A stretch of 64,000 bases of DNA from Saprospiraceae bacterium (lineage in GTDB: Bacteria > Bacteroidota > Bacteroidia > Chitinophagales > Saprospiraceae), in contig JADJYH010000009.1 in the NCBI GenBank assembly GCA_016719855.1, positions 62,001-126,000 on the forward strand, read 5' to 3'. Shown here in pieces: positions 16,416-25,987 of this stretch; position 1 is the first letter of the stretch, and every line of letters starts with the position of its first letter. The position numbers and the translations under genes are program-made. The notes under the pieces are model-generated. The model searched no databases. It was not told the origin of the DNA and worked only from the letters and a program-made list of their open reading frames with translations.

Positions 16416-17809
16416 ATGGCCAAGGAACTCACATACGACCACATCCTCACCCTAGCTCCAGATGCTGGCACAGCACAACGGGCAAAATCGGTGGCGCATG
16501 CCCAACGCTGGCACTTGCTCGAAGGCAATGGCCGGGCCATCTGGGGAACCCTCGGCGACCCCGCCGACCCCTACCGCACGGCGGTGGACTTCGAGGGCAT
16601 GGGTTTTCGTTGTACCTGTCCCGTGCGGCGTTTGCCGTGCAAGCACGGCATCGGGCTGCTCCTACTTTTTTCAAAAAACAACGATGCGTTCCAGCTCGCC
16701 GAGCCGCCCGACTGGCTGGCCGAATGGCTGATTAAACGGAGCGAACGCAACGTGAAAACCACCGCTGAACCATCCAGCTCGCAGCCCCGAAGCCGACCTT
16801 GCTCTCGCCGAAAAACGCAAACAAAACCGGGAAAAGCGCATCCTGCAAATGTCCGCCGGTCTGGCGGAACTGGAAAGCTGGCTGCTCGACCTCTTTCGGC
16901 AGGGCCTCGCCACACTGGAAGGGCAGGCCGACACTTACTTCAACGACCTCGCCGCCCGCATGGTGGACGCCAAGCTCGGCACCCTTGCCCGCCGCATCCG
17001 GCAGTTGCCGCTGCTAATGGCGGAGGCCAATTGGCACGAAAAAATCCTTGCCGAACTCGGCGAGATTTACCTGCTGCTGCGGGCCTTCCAGCGCTTGGAG
17101 CAATTGCCCGAGCCGCTCCAGGACGACCTGCTCTCACAGGCTGGCGTCAATTTCAAAAAAGAGGACATCCTCAACCTCGAAGCCGTGAGCGACCATTGGC
17201 TGGTGGCTGGCCAAACCGAGGAGGCCGAAGACGGCAACCTGCTTGCCCGGCGCACTTGGCTTATCGGTGAAGCCACGGGGGAAGTGGCATTGCTGCTGGA
17301 TTTTTCATGGGGCGGGCAGGGTTTTGAGACAACTTTTCGGCTCGGCATAGTGCTGCGGGCGGAGGTAGTTTTTTATCCATCGGCACACCCACAGCGGGGA
17401 GTTTTGAAAAAATTCGAGTACAGCGAGGCGGCTTTTTCGCTGCGCAATGGGTTTCCGGCATTGGCCGCCTTCGCCGATGCCTACGCCGGTGCGCTGTCCG
17501 AAAATCCTTGGCTGGACAGGTTTCCGGCGTTTTTGGAAGGGGTAGTGCCCGTTTTTCACCAAAAGAAATTTGTGCTGGTGGACGCACAGCGGAAGCAACT
17601 TCCCCTCGATGCCAGCGACGACCTCGGCTGGAAACTGGTGGCGCTTCAGTTGCGGCAGCCCTCGGCGTCTTCGGCACTTGGGACGGGGAGGCTTTGTGCC
17701 GTTGAGCGTGGTGGTGGAGGGGCAGTTTGGGGGGCTACGGTGGGAAGGACGGAATGAGGGGATGATGGGTCCCCCAGACGCACTGGTTTTTACGAAAAAA
17801 TTGCGTTGA
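16416..17809 (+). pseudogene. SWIM zinc-finger protein gene, frameshifted in at least three places
   Basis: The first frame gives a SWIM finger: F-R-C66-T-C68-x6-C75-K-H77 with the flanking GMGF and GIGLLLLF. Coding then moves to the next frame at about 16780-16790 (continuing EADLALAEKRKQNREKR and LAELESWLLDLFRQGL), again near 17640-17650 (LGVFGTWDGEALC) and near 17697 (PLSVVVEGQFGGLRW). Read together they give one protein of about 460 residues of the kind found in MoxR-AAA/VWA/SWIM clusters, where SWIM proteins are thought to act with MoxR chaperones. The damaged MoxR gene lies 1.2 kb downstream. Either a decaying gene or several sequencing errors; the combination with the MoxR deletion favours decay, but I cannot decide. 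Confidence 0.7.
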
Positions 17810-17957
17810 AGGGGGGGTTCAAGTGCTAATCCTTTCAATCTGTGTCCCAACCCATTGTTTTGGAAAAATTATTTTGTAAAATATTACCTTGCCCTCGCTT
17901 TAAAAAAAAAACTTTGTCAGCCATTTCCAGTTTTCAAAACATATCATCGGACGCCAT

Positions 17958-18911
17958 GTGGGCAATGCACCCGGGCCGCTCTTCCTCTGCATCGCCGGGA
18001 TGCACGGCAACGAACCCGCTGGGGTGGAGGCGCTGGAGACGGTGTTTGCCCTGCTCGACCGCGAGCCGTTGGTCAATCCAGATTTCCAGTACAAGGGGAG
18101 GTTGCTGGGCCTGATAGGCAATCTGCGGGCCTATTCCGAAGGCAAACGCTTCATTGTCAAGGACTTGAACCGACAGTGGACACCCGAAAACATCCAGCGC
18201 ATCCTGTTGTCCAAGCTCGAAGAACTCGATTCCGAAGACCTTGAACTGTATGAACTGCTGCAAGCCGTGAAGGCCGAAATAGCCGACTGTCAGCCCGACC
18301 GGGTGGTGCTGCTCGACCTGCACACGACCTCGGCCAATGGAGGCATCTTCGCCATTGCCACCGACGACCCAGAGAGTGTGCGCATTGCCAGCGGTTTGCA
18401 CGCTCCAGTGGTGACGGGGATGATGCGGAGCATCCGTGGAACGACGCTGCATTTTTTCACCAAGCAAAACTTCAGCATCCCCGTGGCGGCAGCGGCTTTT
18501 GAGGCCGGGCAGCACGAAGACCCCGTGTCCGTCAACCGTACCATCGCCGCCATCATCAACTGCATGAGGAGCATCGGCGCTGTGCGCCCCGAGGACGTGG
18601 AGAACCGCCACGACGAGATTTTGGTGGAGTATTCGAAAAATTTGCCGAAAATCGCAGACCTGATTCTAGTCCACTCCATCAAAGCGGGCGATGATTTTGA
18701 AATGTGGCCCGGCTACCGGAACTTTCAGCCCGTGGTCAAAGGCGAACTGCTCGCCCACGACCGCCACGGTGCCATCCACAGCCCTGCCGACGGCCTAATC
18801 CTCATGCCGCTCTACCAGCCGCAGGGGGGGGACGGATTTTTTGGTAAAACCAAACGAAGGATTGGAAAGCCCGACCGTAGGAAGGGATTTCTAAGCCTGA
18901 GCGAATCCTGA
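17958..18911 (+). CDS. Succinylglutamate desuccinylase/aspartoacylase family (M14-like) hydrolase
   Basis: Zinc-dependent deacylase of the AstE/AspA family, about 317 aa. Zinc ligands are His16 and Glu19 in GMHGNEPAG and His122 in DLHTTSANGG; the substrate-arginine motif appears as KDLNRQW. Substrate unknown. The start is doubtful: GTG at 17958 is the best in-frame codon, but residues upstream (SKHIIGRHVGN) look family-like and have no ATG, perhaps because of an indel in the nearby A-run. The C-terminus is also disturbed: after LYQPQGGDGFF the frame runs into a palindromic element and ends RRIGKPDRRKGFLSLSES; removing one T of the T6 run would give a shorter natural-looking end. Lies between the damaged SWIM and MoxR genes. 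Confidence 0.82.
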   Translation: MGNAPGPLFLCIAGMHGNEPAGVEALETVFALLDREPLVNPDFQYKGRLLGLIGNLRAYSEGKRFIVKDLNRQWTPENIQRILLSKLEELDSEDLELYELLQAVKAEIADCQPDRVVLLDLHTTSANGGIFAIATDDPESVRIASGLHAPVVTGMMRSIRGTTLHFFTKQNFSIPVAAAAFEAGQHEDPVSVNRTIAAIINCMRSIGAVRPEDVENRHDEILVEYSKNLPKIADLILVHSIKAGDDFEMWPGYRNFQPVVKGELLAHDRHGAIHSPADGLILMPLYQPQGGDGFFGKTKRRIGKPDRRKGFLSLSES

Positions 18912-18953
18912 GTGAAAATATTGGCTTAGAAATCCCTTCGGGCTTTCCAATCC
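18859..18953. repeat. Palindromic element (GGATTGGAAAGCCCGA family), copy 2
   Basis: Left arm 18859-18897 (GGATTGGAAAGCCCGA ... GGGATTTCTAAGCC) lies in the 3' end of the aspartoacylase-like gene; right arm 18923-18953 is the inverted copy and precedes the MoxR gene. Same arrangement as at 10834-10949. Confidence 0.75.
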
Positions 18954-18978
18954 GCAACCACCATTCATCATTTTCAAA

Positions 18979-19933
18979 ATGTCAAACGAGCATCTCGACC
19001 CAATTCAAGAACCAGAAGAAACAACCCCGGAGCAGCCCGCCGAAGCGGAGTTTGTGCCTGCTCCTGTGGAGCCGGAATCAGTTGTGCCCGCTTTCCAGTC
19101 AACGACCCCGCACGTAGAAACCATCCCCAGTTGGCAACAAAACCGCCTCGACCTCTCACCCGTGTACAACGCCGTGGGTGCGGTGAAAAACGAGCTGCGA
19201 AAGGTAATCGTGGGTCAGGAAGAAATGATAGACCTGCTGCTGGCCGCGCTTTTTTGTAATGGCCACGTGCTCATTGAAGGCGTTCCGGGCATCGCTAAAA
19301 CGCTGACTGCCAAGCTGTTGGCAAAGACCTTGGACGTCGGCTTTTCCCGCATCCAGTTCACCCCCGACCTGATGCCGAGCGACGTGGTGGGCACCACCGT
19401 GTTCAACATGAAGACCTCGGACTTTACCTTCAACGCAGGGCCGGTGTTCAGCAACATCATCCTTAGAGGCGCAGCTCGACCGTTTCATCTTCAAAATCAA
19501 GGTGAAATATCCGGAACTGGAAGAGGAAAAGGCCATCCTGCGCCGCTTCCGCAGCGATTTCAGCATGGCGGTGAAGGACGACGTCAAGCCCGTTTTCAGC
19601 GATGCGGGCATTGCGGCTTGCCGCAAACTGGTGGAGCAGGTGCAAATCCGGGAGGAACTGCTCGACTACATCGCCGCCGTGGTACACAATACCCGTGAGC
19701 ATCCCGACCTGTTCCTCGGCGCTTCGCCACGGGCATCGTTGGCCATCATGAAAGCCTCGAAGGCCATCGCCGCCATGAGTGGCCGTGACTTCGTGACGCC
19801 CGACGACATCCGCTTCGTGGCCTATCCGGTGCTGAACCACCGCATTATCCTGACGCCGGAGCGGGAGATGGAGGGGTTTGACACGAAGGATGTGATTGAC
19901 GATATTTTGAAGAAGATTGAGGTTCCTCGATAA
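18979..19933 (+). pseudogene. MoxR-family AAA ATPase with internal deletion of the Walker B region
   Basis: N-terminal part: acidic 55-residue tail, then a MoxR AAA domain with Walker A EGVPGIAKT, FTPDLMPSDVVGT and the strand VFSNIIL. At 19461-19466 the frame breaks and continues one frame over as EAQLDRFIFKI, then the lid domain (LGASPRASLAIMKASKAIA, DDIRFVAYPVLNHRI). In intact MoxR proteins about 55 residues lie between these two points: Walker B (DEINR), sensor 1 (TQNP) and the pore loop. Some 165-175 bases are therefore missing, so the product could not hydrolyse ATP. MoxR proteins work as chaperones with VWA and SWIM partners; the SWIM gene nearby is also broken. A mis-assembly is the main alternative. 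Confidence 0.8.
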
Positions 19934-19999
19934 TTGTTGAATTGCTACATTGTTGAATTGTTTTTGGCCACAAAAACCAATTTCCAAAATGGTAATGAC

Positions 20000-21327
20000 A
20001 TGAAAAACACCCGCCGTTCCTTCATCAAGCACGCCGCCCTTGCGGGCATGGCCGTTTCCATCCAGCCCATCCCGTTTTTCACGAGGGGGCTGCCTTCCAA
20101 AAAAATCAACGTGGCCGTGATGGGCATCCGAAGCCGGGGCATGGCCTTGGCGGAGAACTTTGCCAAAATGCCCGACACGGAGGTGACCTGGATCTGCGAC
20201 GTGGACCAGGGCTACCTCGATACGGGCATCGCTGGCATTGCAAAGCTGCAAAACCGCCCGCCCAAAGGCGAAAAGGACATCCGCAAACTACTGGATAACA
20301 AGGACTTGGACGCCATCTGCATCGCTGCGCCCGACCATTGGCACGCCCCGGCGGCCATCATGGCGGTGAAGGCGGGCAAGCATGTTTACGTCGAAAAACC
20401 GTGCAGCCACAACCCCCGTGAGGGCGAACTGCTGGCCGAGGCGGAGCGCAAATATGGCCGCATCATCCAGATGGGCAACCAGCGCCGCTCGTGGCCCAAT
20501 GTGGTGCAGGCAATGGACGAACTACACGGTGGCGCCATTGGCAAGGTCTATTTTGCCAAAGGTTGGTACGCCAACAACCGCCAGCCCATCGGCTTCGGCA
20601 AAGAAGCGCCCGTGCCCGCTGGCCTCGACTGGGACCTCTGGCAAGGCCCGGCTCCCCGCACGGCTTTTCGGGATAATATTCACCCGTACGACTGGCACTG
20701 GTTCAAGCACTGGGGCACGGGCGAGGCGCTGAACAACGGCACCCACGAAATTGACGTGGCCCGCTGGGGCATGGGCCAGGACTACCCCAGCCGGGTGGTG
20801 GCCAGCGGTGGCCGCTACCATTTCCACGACGACTGGGAGTTCCCAGACACGATGGTGCTCACCTTCGACTTCGAGGACGGGCGCACGATGACCTGGGAGA
20901 GCCGCAGTTGCAACGTACACCCCATCGAGGGCGACGGGCGGGGCAACCTTTTTTATGGGGAAAGGGCACGATGCTCGTCATCGGCAACGGCTACAAAATT
21001 TACTCAAACGACAATCCGGTGAAGGTGATCAAGGAGGTGAAGCCAACTGACGCAGCCGCCAATTCCACCAACACGGCCAGCCCGGATGCCAACCTCGACG
21101 GGGTGCATATCGCCAACTTCCTCCAGGCCGTGCGCACGGGCAAGCCGCACACCAGCCCCATTGCCGAAGGCCACAAGAGCGTGCTGATGTGCCAACTCGG
21201 CAACATCGCCTGGCAGACGGGCCGGGTGCTGAACATTGACCAACGCAACGGCCATATCATCGGCGACAGCGAAGCGATGCGGCAGTGGGGCAGGACGTAC
21301 GAGCGGGGATGGGAGGTGACGGCGTGA
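20000..21327 (+). CDS. Gfo/Idh/MocA family oxidoreductase, Tat-exported, one frameshift
   Basis: NAD(P)-dependent sugar dehydrogenase family. Twin-arginine signal MKNTRRSFIKHAALAGMA, dinucleotide fold VAVMGIRSRGMALAENF, CIAAPDHWHAPAAIMAVKAG and the family EKP motif (HVYVEKPCSHN). The frame breaks at about 20955-20967 in the GGGGAAAGGG run: adding one base gives LFYGEKGTMLVIGNGYKIYSN and restores the C-terminal 115 residues (GVHIANFLQAVRTGKPH ... QWGRTYERGWEV). Start chosen at the ATG before the Tat signal; the longer upstream frame encodes repeat sequence. Such exported oxidoreductases usually serve glycan or cyclitol breakdown in Bacteroidota. The indel is probably a sequencing error. Confidence 0.85.
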
Positions 21328-21399
21328 GCGTGGGAGCGGTTGAGCTGTGAGGGGGGGGGAGCGAGTGGGACGTGGACGAACCGCCTGCGCGAAAGAACG

Positions 21400-21575
21400 A
21401 ACAATCGTTGCGAACGGACCGGGCGACCGGACGCAAAAGTACGAACAGGTGCTGCGAAAACACGAACTGGCTTCGCAAAACTACGATCGGGTGTTGCGAA
21501 AACACGAACTGCCTTCGCAAAAGCACGAACTGGTGCTGCGAAAACACGAACAGGCTTCGGGAAATACGCATCTTG
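21400..21575. repeat. 21-bp minisatellite, six or more units
   Basis: Degenerate 21-base units, consensus near GTGCTGCGAAAACACGAACTG, run through the stretch with no frame shift between units; the last six are clear (21448-21573) and weaker ones lie upstream. Since 21 is a multiple of three, all frames stay open and read as heptads, for example VLRKHEL-ASQNYDR-VLRKHEL-PSQKHEL. No start signal or family supports a real gene. It fills most of the 526-base space between the Gfo/Idh gene and the LytTR gene. Confidence 0.7.
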
Positions 21576-21853
21576 CGAATAGGGGGAGGAAATGGGTGGG
21601 CAAATGGCCTTTTTGTCACCAAAATAGTGAGGAAAGGAGATTTTGGTGAAAATGGGGGTGGTGGACTTGATAGTGGGGATACGGTGTGAGGGGTAAAAAC
21701 CCAGTTCTGGAGGGGCGTTGAGCGAGTAGGAACTATACCGTAGAGACCTGAACCAGCGGTGTGGAATTTTTTGTTTGTATGAAGCTAAAAAAATCCCATT
21801 TACCTAATTTGGGGTTTGCCCCCAACCAATTAATGCCAAATATGGAATTCACT

Positions 21854-22551
21854 TCAGAAGCTACAAATTGTCAATAATCCCCGATACTCCCTGCCAATGG
21901 GAATAGCCATGCCATTCACCTCAACATTTTCGGCTGAGTAGGATTCAATCTTAGAAAGTGAAACTATAAATGAACGGTGAATACGCTTGAAATTATTTGA
22001 AGGTAGAATATCTTCCATTTCATGTGTACTCATCTTTGGGATGTATTCCTTTTTTGTTGTCACAATTTTGATGTATTCACGCTGACTTTCTATATATAAA
22101 ATCTCAGAAAATTGAATTTTCACTTTCTTTTTTGAACATTTAGGAATATGAAATCTTTTACTTGCTGGCTTTCTATTGATGTCTGAATTTCGCTTTGCGC
22201 AGTTTTTACTTTATTCACTGCTAGTAAAAACCTTTCAAAAGCAAACGGCTTCAATAGGTAATCTGTTACATTCAATTCATACCCTTCCACTGCATATTGA
22301 TGATAAGCGGTTGTTATAATCACCGCAGGTGGATTTGAGAGCGTTTTTAAAAAAGCCATACCTTTTAATTTGGGCAGGTGAATATCTAAAAAAATAAGCT
22401 GGGTAGTAGTATCCCGTAAATATTCAGTTGCCAGTAGGGCATTCTTAAATGTTCCTTGTAATTCCAGAAACGGTACTTGCAAAATATAATCCGATAAGAC
22501 TTTTGCTGCTAACGGCTCATCCTCTATTATAATGCACTTTATTTTAGACAT
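21854..22551 (-). CDS. LytTR-family response regulator, one frameshift
   Basis: Receiver domain with phospho-acceptor Asp56 in LIFLDIHLPKLKG, TTAYHQYAVEGYELNV and LKPFAFERF, then a LytTR DNA-binding domain (ILYIESQREYIKIVTTKKEY ... FKRIHRSFIVSLSKI ... IPIGREYR). The two halves are in different frames: in the A6 run at about 22128-22135 one extra A gives FIFLNVQKKKVKIQFSEILYIE without interruption. Its start overlaps the kinase gene by eight bases, so the pair is co-transcribed and coupled. Likely target: the serine hydrolase gene, through the 21-bp-phased direct repeats at 23687-23720. AT-rich relative to flanking DNA. Confidence 0.88.
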
Positions 22552-23601
22552 GGCTTGTAAGATTTATTTTTAGAATAGCTGTGAACATGGTTTCACCTTG
22601 TTCGTAAGATAAATGGTAATCTGTATAAAGCAAAACGAGTTGTCGCCTCAAGTTGGAAAGGCCGATATTTTCTTTTACATTCTTTTCTCCATGAAAGATT
22701 TCAGTAGAATTTTTTATTACAAAAGTTAATTGTTGCTGATTAGCCGATAAATAAATGTCAACAAACGGCTGATTACTTGTTTCCGAAACACCATGCTTAA
22801 ATGCATTTTCGACCAATGGAATCAGTAACAGTGGGGGAAGCTGTAGGTTCATGTCCTCAATTTCATACTTAAAACTTGTATGCAAAGAATCATCGTAACG
22901 CAATTTTTCAAGGGCAATGTAATCGCTGATGATTTCCAGTTCCTTTTCTGCACTTATGAACTCTCCGCTCGTTTCATAGAGCATGAATCGCAGCATTTTG
23001 AAAGGCGTAAAATAGATTCAGGAACTAAGTCGGATTTATCCCTTGCCAGCGAATAAATATTATTAAGTGTGTTGAACAAAAAATGCGGATTCGTTTGTGA
23101 TTTGAGGTAGATTAATTCTGCTTCCTGCTTTTCAAGGCGCAGTTGTTGTGTGGTTTGTTTTAATTTGAAATTGTCATAAAAAGTTTTACTATTCCAAAAA
23201 GAATGTTGAACTAATCCCACCCTGAGCTTCATAAAGGCTCCCTCAATAATTATATCATAGATTCCATCAGGAGTTAAGGTGACTTGCCTTAAAGAAGTAT
23301 AAATATGTAACAGGATTCCAAGACTCCTCCAACCATATAAGCCAAAGGAAACAATGATTAGGTGTAGCGCAACCAAGACAATGCCAGTGAGGATATTGAA
23401 AAAGATAGATGACCTTTTCTTTCTAATGAAAGGCAAGCTGTACTCAAAGAATACAAAATTGGCAGCAACAAGATACACAACCCGCCAAATTTCGTTTAAA
23501 GATTTCAGGACAAATAATTCTGGATTATTGAGAATACTGTCAAATAACCATAGCACCAACCAAATGACTCCAACCCATGCATAAAGTTTAAACTTATTCA
23601 T
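22544..23601 (-). CDS. LytS/YpdA-type sensor histidine kinase, one frameshift
   Basis: N-terminal membrane part with about four hydrophobic segments (residues 5-125), coiled linker QLRLEKQEAELIYLKSQ, then the His_kinase domain with phospho-His in QTNPHFLFNTLNNIYSLA. The frame breaks at the A4 run near 22998: one more A gives ILRLSKMLRFMLYETS and joins the ATPase part (IPLVENAFKHGV, NIGLSNLRRQLVLLY). The domain order is complete after this repair. Minus-strand operon with the LytTR regulator, divergent from the serine hydrolase. Signal unknown. Confidence 0.87.
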
Positions 23602-23686
23602 ATCTATTAATGTATTTACCCTTCATTTTCGAGGCAAAGATAGGCAGGTTTTTATAACTTAAAGCTTGTGTGATTGCTAAAACCAT

Positions 23687-23720
23687 GTTGTTCGTTGACC
23701 ATAATCAGTTGTTCGTTGAC
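23687..23720. promoter_or_regulatory. Putative LytTR operator, two 13-bp direct repeats at 21-bp phasing
   Basis: GTTGTTCGTTGAC occurs exactly at 23687-23699 and again at 23708-23720, start-to-start distance 21 bases, two helical turns. LytTR regulators such as AgrA bind pairs of 9-bp direct repeats with 12-bp spacing, the same 21-bp period. The pair lies between the divergent kinase and serine hydrolase genes, 69 bases before the hydrolase start, so both could be controlled from it. Confidence 0.6.
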
Positions 23721-23788
23721 ACACCGTTCAGCGTACAGGAAATATTGTGGAGGTTTGCAGCCTTTAATCATTAAATGTAATTCTTAAA

Positions 23789-25471
23789 ATGAAAAAAACG
23801 ACATTAATTATCGCTTATACACTTTTGTTCCATCTTCTTTTCGCTCAACAAAAAGACGACAAGCAACTCGCCATTTACTTTGACAAAATACTTTCGGAGC
23901 AATTCAAAACTGATGATCCGGGTATAGCGGCGTTGGTTTCCCGTAATGGGCAGATTATTTATAAGAAAGCATTCGGCATGGCTAACTTGGAATTAAACAC
24001 ACCCATGCAATTGGATAATGTTTTCTGGGTTGCCTCTATTGGTAAACAATTTACTGCGGTGGCGATATTGCAATTGATAGAACAAGGTAAATTGAATTTG
24101 CAGGATGAAATCACAAAGTTTATTCCCGATTATCCTACACAGGGAAATAAAATAACAATTGAGCATTTGCTGACACATACATCGGGCATTCATAATTTTT
24201 CAGGTATGCCAGACCCTGAAAAAAAGCTGGCATTTGACTGCACACCAAACGAAGTGATTGATTTTTTCAAGAACTTACCGATGCGTTTTGCCCCAGGTAC
24301 ACAATGGGAATACAGTAACTCAGGCTATTTTTTATTGGGTTATATCATCGAAATAATTACGGGCAAACCATATTCAGAATATCTGGAAGAAAACATTTTC
24401 AAGCCGCTTGGAATGACCAATTCACTTTACGCTAACAACAAAAGAATCATTAAAAACAGAGTTGGTGCGTATAGTATTGGTGATAATGGTCTTGTAAATA
24501 GCCGACCATTGAACCCAATAATTATTTTCTCGGCAGGTGCAATACAATCTACTGTAGAGGATTTTTATAAATGGCAGCAAGCCATTCATTCTTATAAATT
24601 GGTTAAAAAAGAAACGCTTGATAAAGCTTTTAAAAGGTATAAATTGACCGATGGAAAAGAAACGGATTACGGCTATGGCTGGAAATTAGGTTACGTTTAT
24701 GAAAGCCCTTCTATTTGGCATGGCGGTGGTATCGAAGGTTTTGGAGCTACAGAAATTTATTTACCAAAGGAAGATGTTTTTGTAGTCGTTTTTTCTAATT
24801 GTGATTGCAATTATCCCAAAGAAATTGCTTCAAGGTTGGCAGCCCTCGCCAGTGGAAAAACTTACGAATACAAAGAAATACCTGTAGAAAAATCATTTTT
24901 ACAAGGATACACAGGTCTCTATGAAAATCAAAAAGGTCAACAACGAATCATTTCCGTGTCTGAAAATCAGCTGTATTCTCAACTTGGCAGAGGACCAAAA
25001 TCCATTGTAAAACCATATCAGAAAGACATGTTTTTTTTCGATGACAATGCAATGTTCACGATTGAATTTTCAAGAAATAAAAAGGGAGCAATTGAAAAAT
25101 TAACAACCAAAAAATTGGATGGAAACGAGGTTTGGGATAAAACTAATAAACCACTCCCGAATCAAAATGGAATAAAAGTAGATGAAAAGATATTGGAAAC
25201 TTATATTGGTGAATATGAAATTCCATCTATAATGACTTTTTCAGTAACCAAAGAGCAAGACAGACTTTTCTTACAAGGCGAGGGACAGGAAAGATTTGAA
25301 ATTTTTGCCGATACGGAAAATAAATTCTTTTTGAAAGTAAATGATGCTCAACTTGAATTTGTCAAAGACGATTCAGGCAAGGTTGCGAAAGCAATTTTGA
25401 ATCAAGGCGGAAGACAATCGGATGCGAGGAAAAAAATAAAATCTGAATTTTATTTTACAATAAAAAAATAA
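23789..25471 (+). CDS. Serine hydrolase, class C beta-lactamase/esterase family, secreted
   Basis: 560 aa. Signal peptide MKKTTLIIAYTLLFHLLFAQ. Catalytic motifs: Ser83-I-G-Lys86 in WVASIGKQF, Tyr175-S-Asn177 in WEYSNSGY and His311-G-G in IWHGGGIEG, so the penicillin-binding-protein-like fold is complete by residue 350. The C-terminal 200 residues form a beta-rich lipocalin-like module (DUF3471-like) common in these proteins. Substrate unknown; may be peptides, esters or cell-wall fragments. The gene is divergent from the LytTR system with the shared operator candidate, and it is followed one base later by a small membrane protein. Clearly AT-richer than genes before 21 kb. Confidence 0.9.
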   Translation: MKKTTLIIAYTLLFHLLFAQQKDDKQLAIYFDKILSEQFKTDDPGIAALVSRNGQIIYKKAFGMANLELNTPMQLDNVFWVASIGKQFTAVAILQLIEQGKLNLQDEITKFIPDYPTQGNKITIEHLLTHTSGIHNFSGMPDPEKKLAFDCTPNEVIDFFKNLPMRFAPGTQWEYSNSGYFLLGYIIEIITGKPYSEYLEENIFKPLGMTNSLYANNKRIIKNRVGAYSIGDNGLVNSRPLNPIIIFSAGAIQSTVEDFYKWQQAIHSYKLVKKETLDKAFKRYKLTDGKETDYGYGWKLGYVYESPSIWHGGGIEGFGATEIYLPKEDVFVVVFSNCDCNYPKEIASRLAALASGKTYEYKEIPVEKSFLQGYTGLYENQKGQQRIISVSENQLYSQLGRGPKSIVKPYQKDMFFFDDNAMFTIEFSRNKKGAIEKLTTKKLDGNEVWDKTNKPLPNQNGIKVDEKILETYIGEYEIPSIMTFSVTKEQDRLFLQGEGQERFEIFADTENKFFLKVNDAQLEFVKDDSGKVAKAILNQGGRQSDARKKIKSEFYFTIKK

Positions 25472-25472
25472 A

Positions 25473-25874
25473 ATGAATGAAGTATCAACGTTCCGCCTTT
25501 ATCTTCTGAGAGCCATGTATCTCCTCATAGCTGTGGGGCTCGCATTTACCATCTGGCCCCAAATAATCCATCACCCCAAATCGTGGCCACTCTGGCATGG
25601 AGTCGGATGTAGCATGCTTGGGGCAGTGTCTATCCTGGCGGCAATGGGAATCCGTTACCCGCTGGCAATGTTGCCTGCACTTTTCTTCGAACTGATATGG
25701 AAGTCTATTTGGCTTATCGCAGTTGCAGTCCCGCTGTGGTCCGCTGATCAAATGGATGCTGAAAATTTAGGGACGGCACAAGACTGTTTAGTGGGAGTTA
25801 TTATACTTTTTGCAATCCCGTGGCCTTATGTGTGGACACACTATGTGAAGAATCGTGGAGATAGATGGAGATAA
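25473..25874 (+). CDS. Hypothetical four-TM membrane protein, 133 aa
   Basis: Start ATG one base after the serine hydrolase stop codon, so co-transcribed and probably coupled. Hydrophobic segments at about residues 8-28, 45-62, 64-84 and 103-120; the tail is short and basic (NRGDRWR). No family recognised. GC content is higher than in the serine hydrolase, which suggests a different origin. Confidence 0.6.
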   Translation: MNEVSTFRLYLLRAMYLLIAVGLAFTIWPQIIHHPKSWPLWHGVGCSMLGAVSILAAMGIRYPLAMLPALFFELIWKSIWLIAVAVPLWSADQMDAENLGTAQDCLVGVIILFAIPWPYVWTHYVKNRGDRWR

Positions 25875-25987
25875 ACTTTCGCAGCCACAAGAAAGTAGAA
25901 ACACAACATGGTGGACGTGGCCAAGGCAACTTACTGGTACGGCTTAGGCGCTTAAAGTTCAGTTTATTATAATAAAATTAAGTAATT

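Noticed and set aside
22120..22140. Programmed ribosomal frameshift at the A6 run of the LytTR gene
   Set aside because: The run could slip, but the codon phase is not a canonical slippery heptamer, there is no obvious stimulatory structure, and many other genes here carry similar single-base indels.
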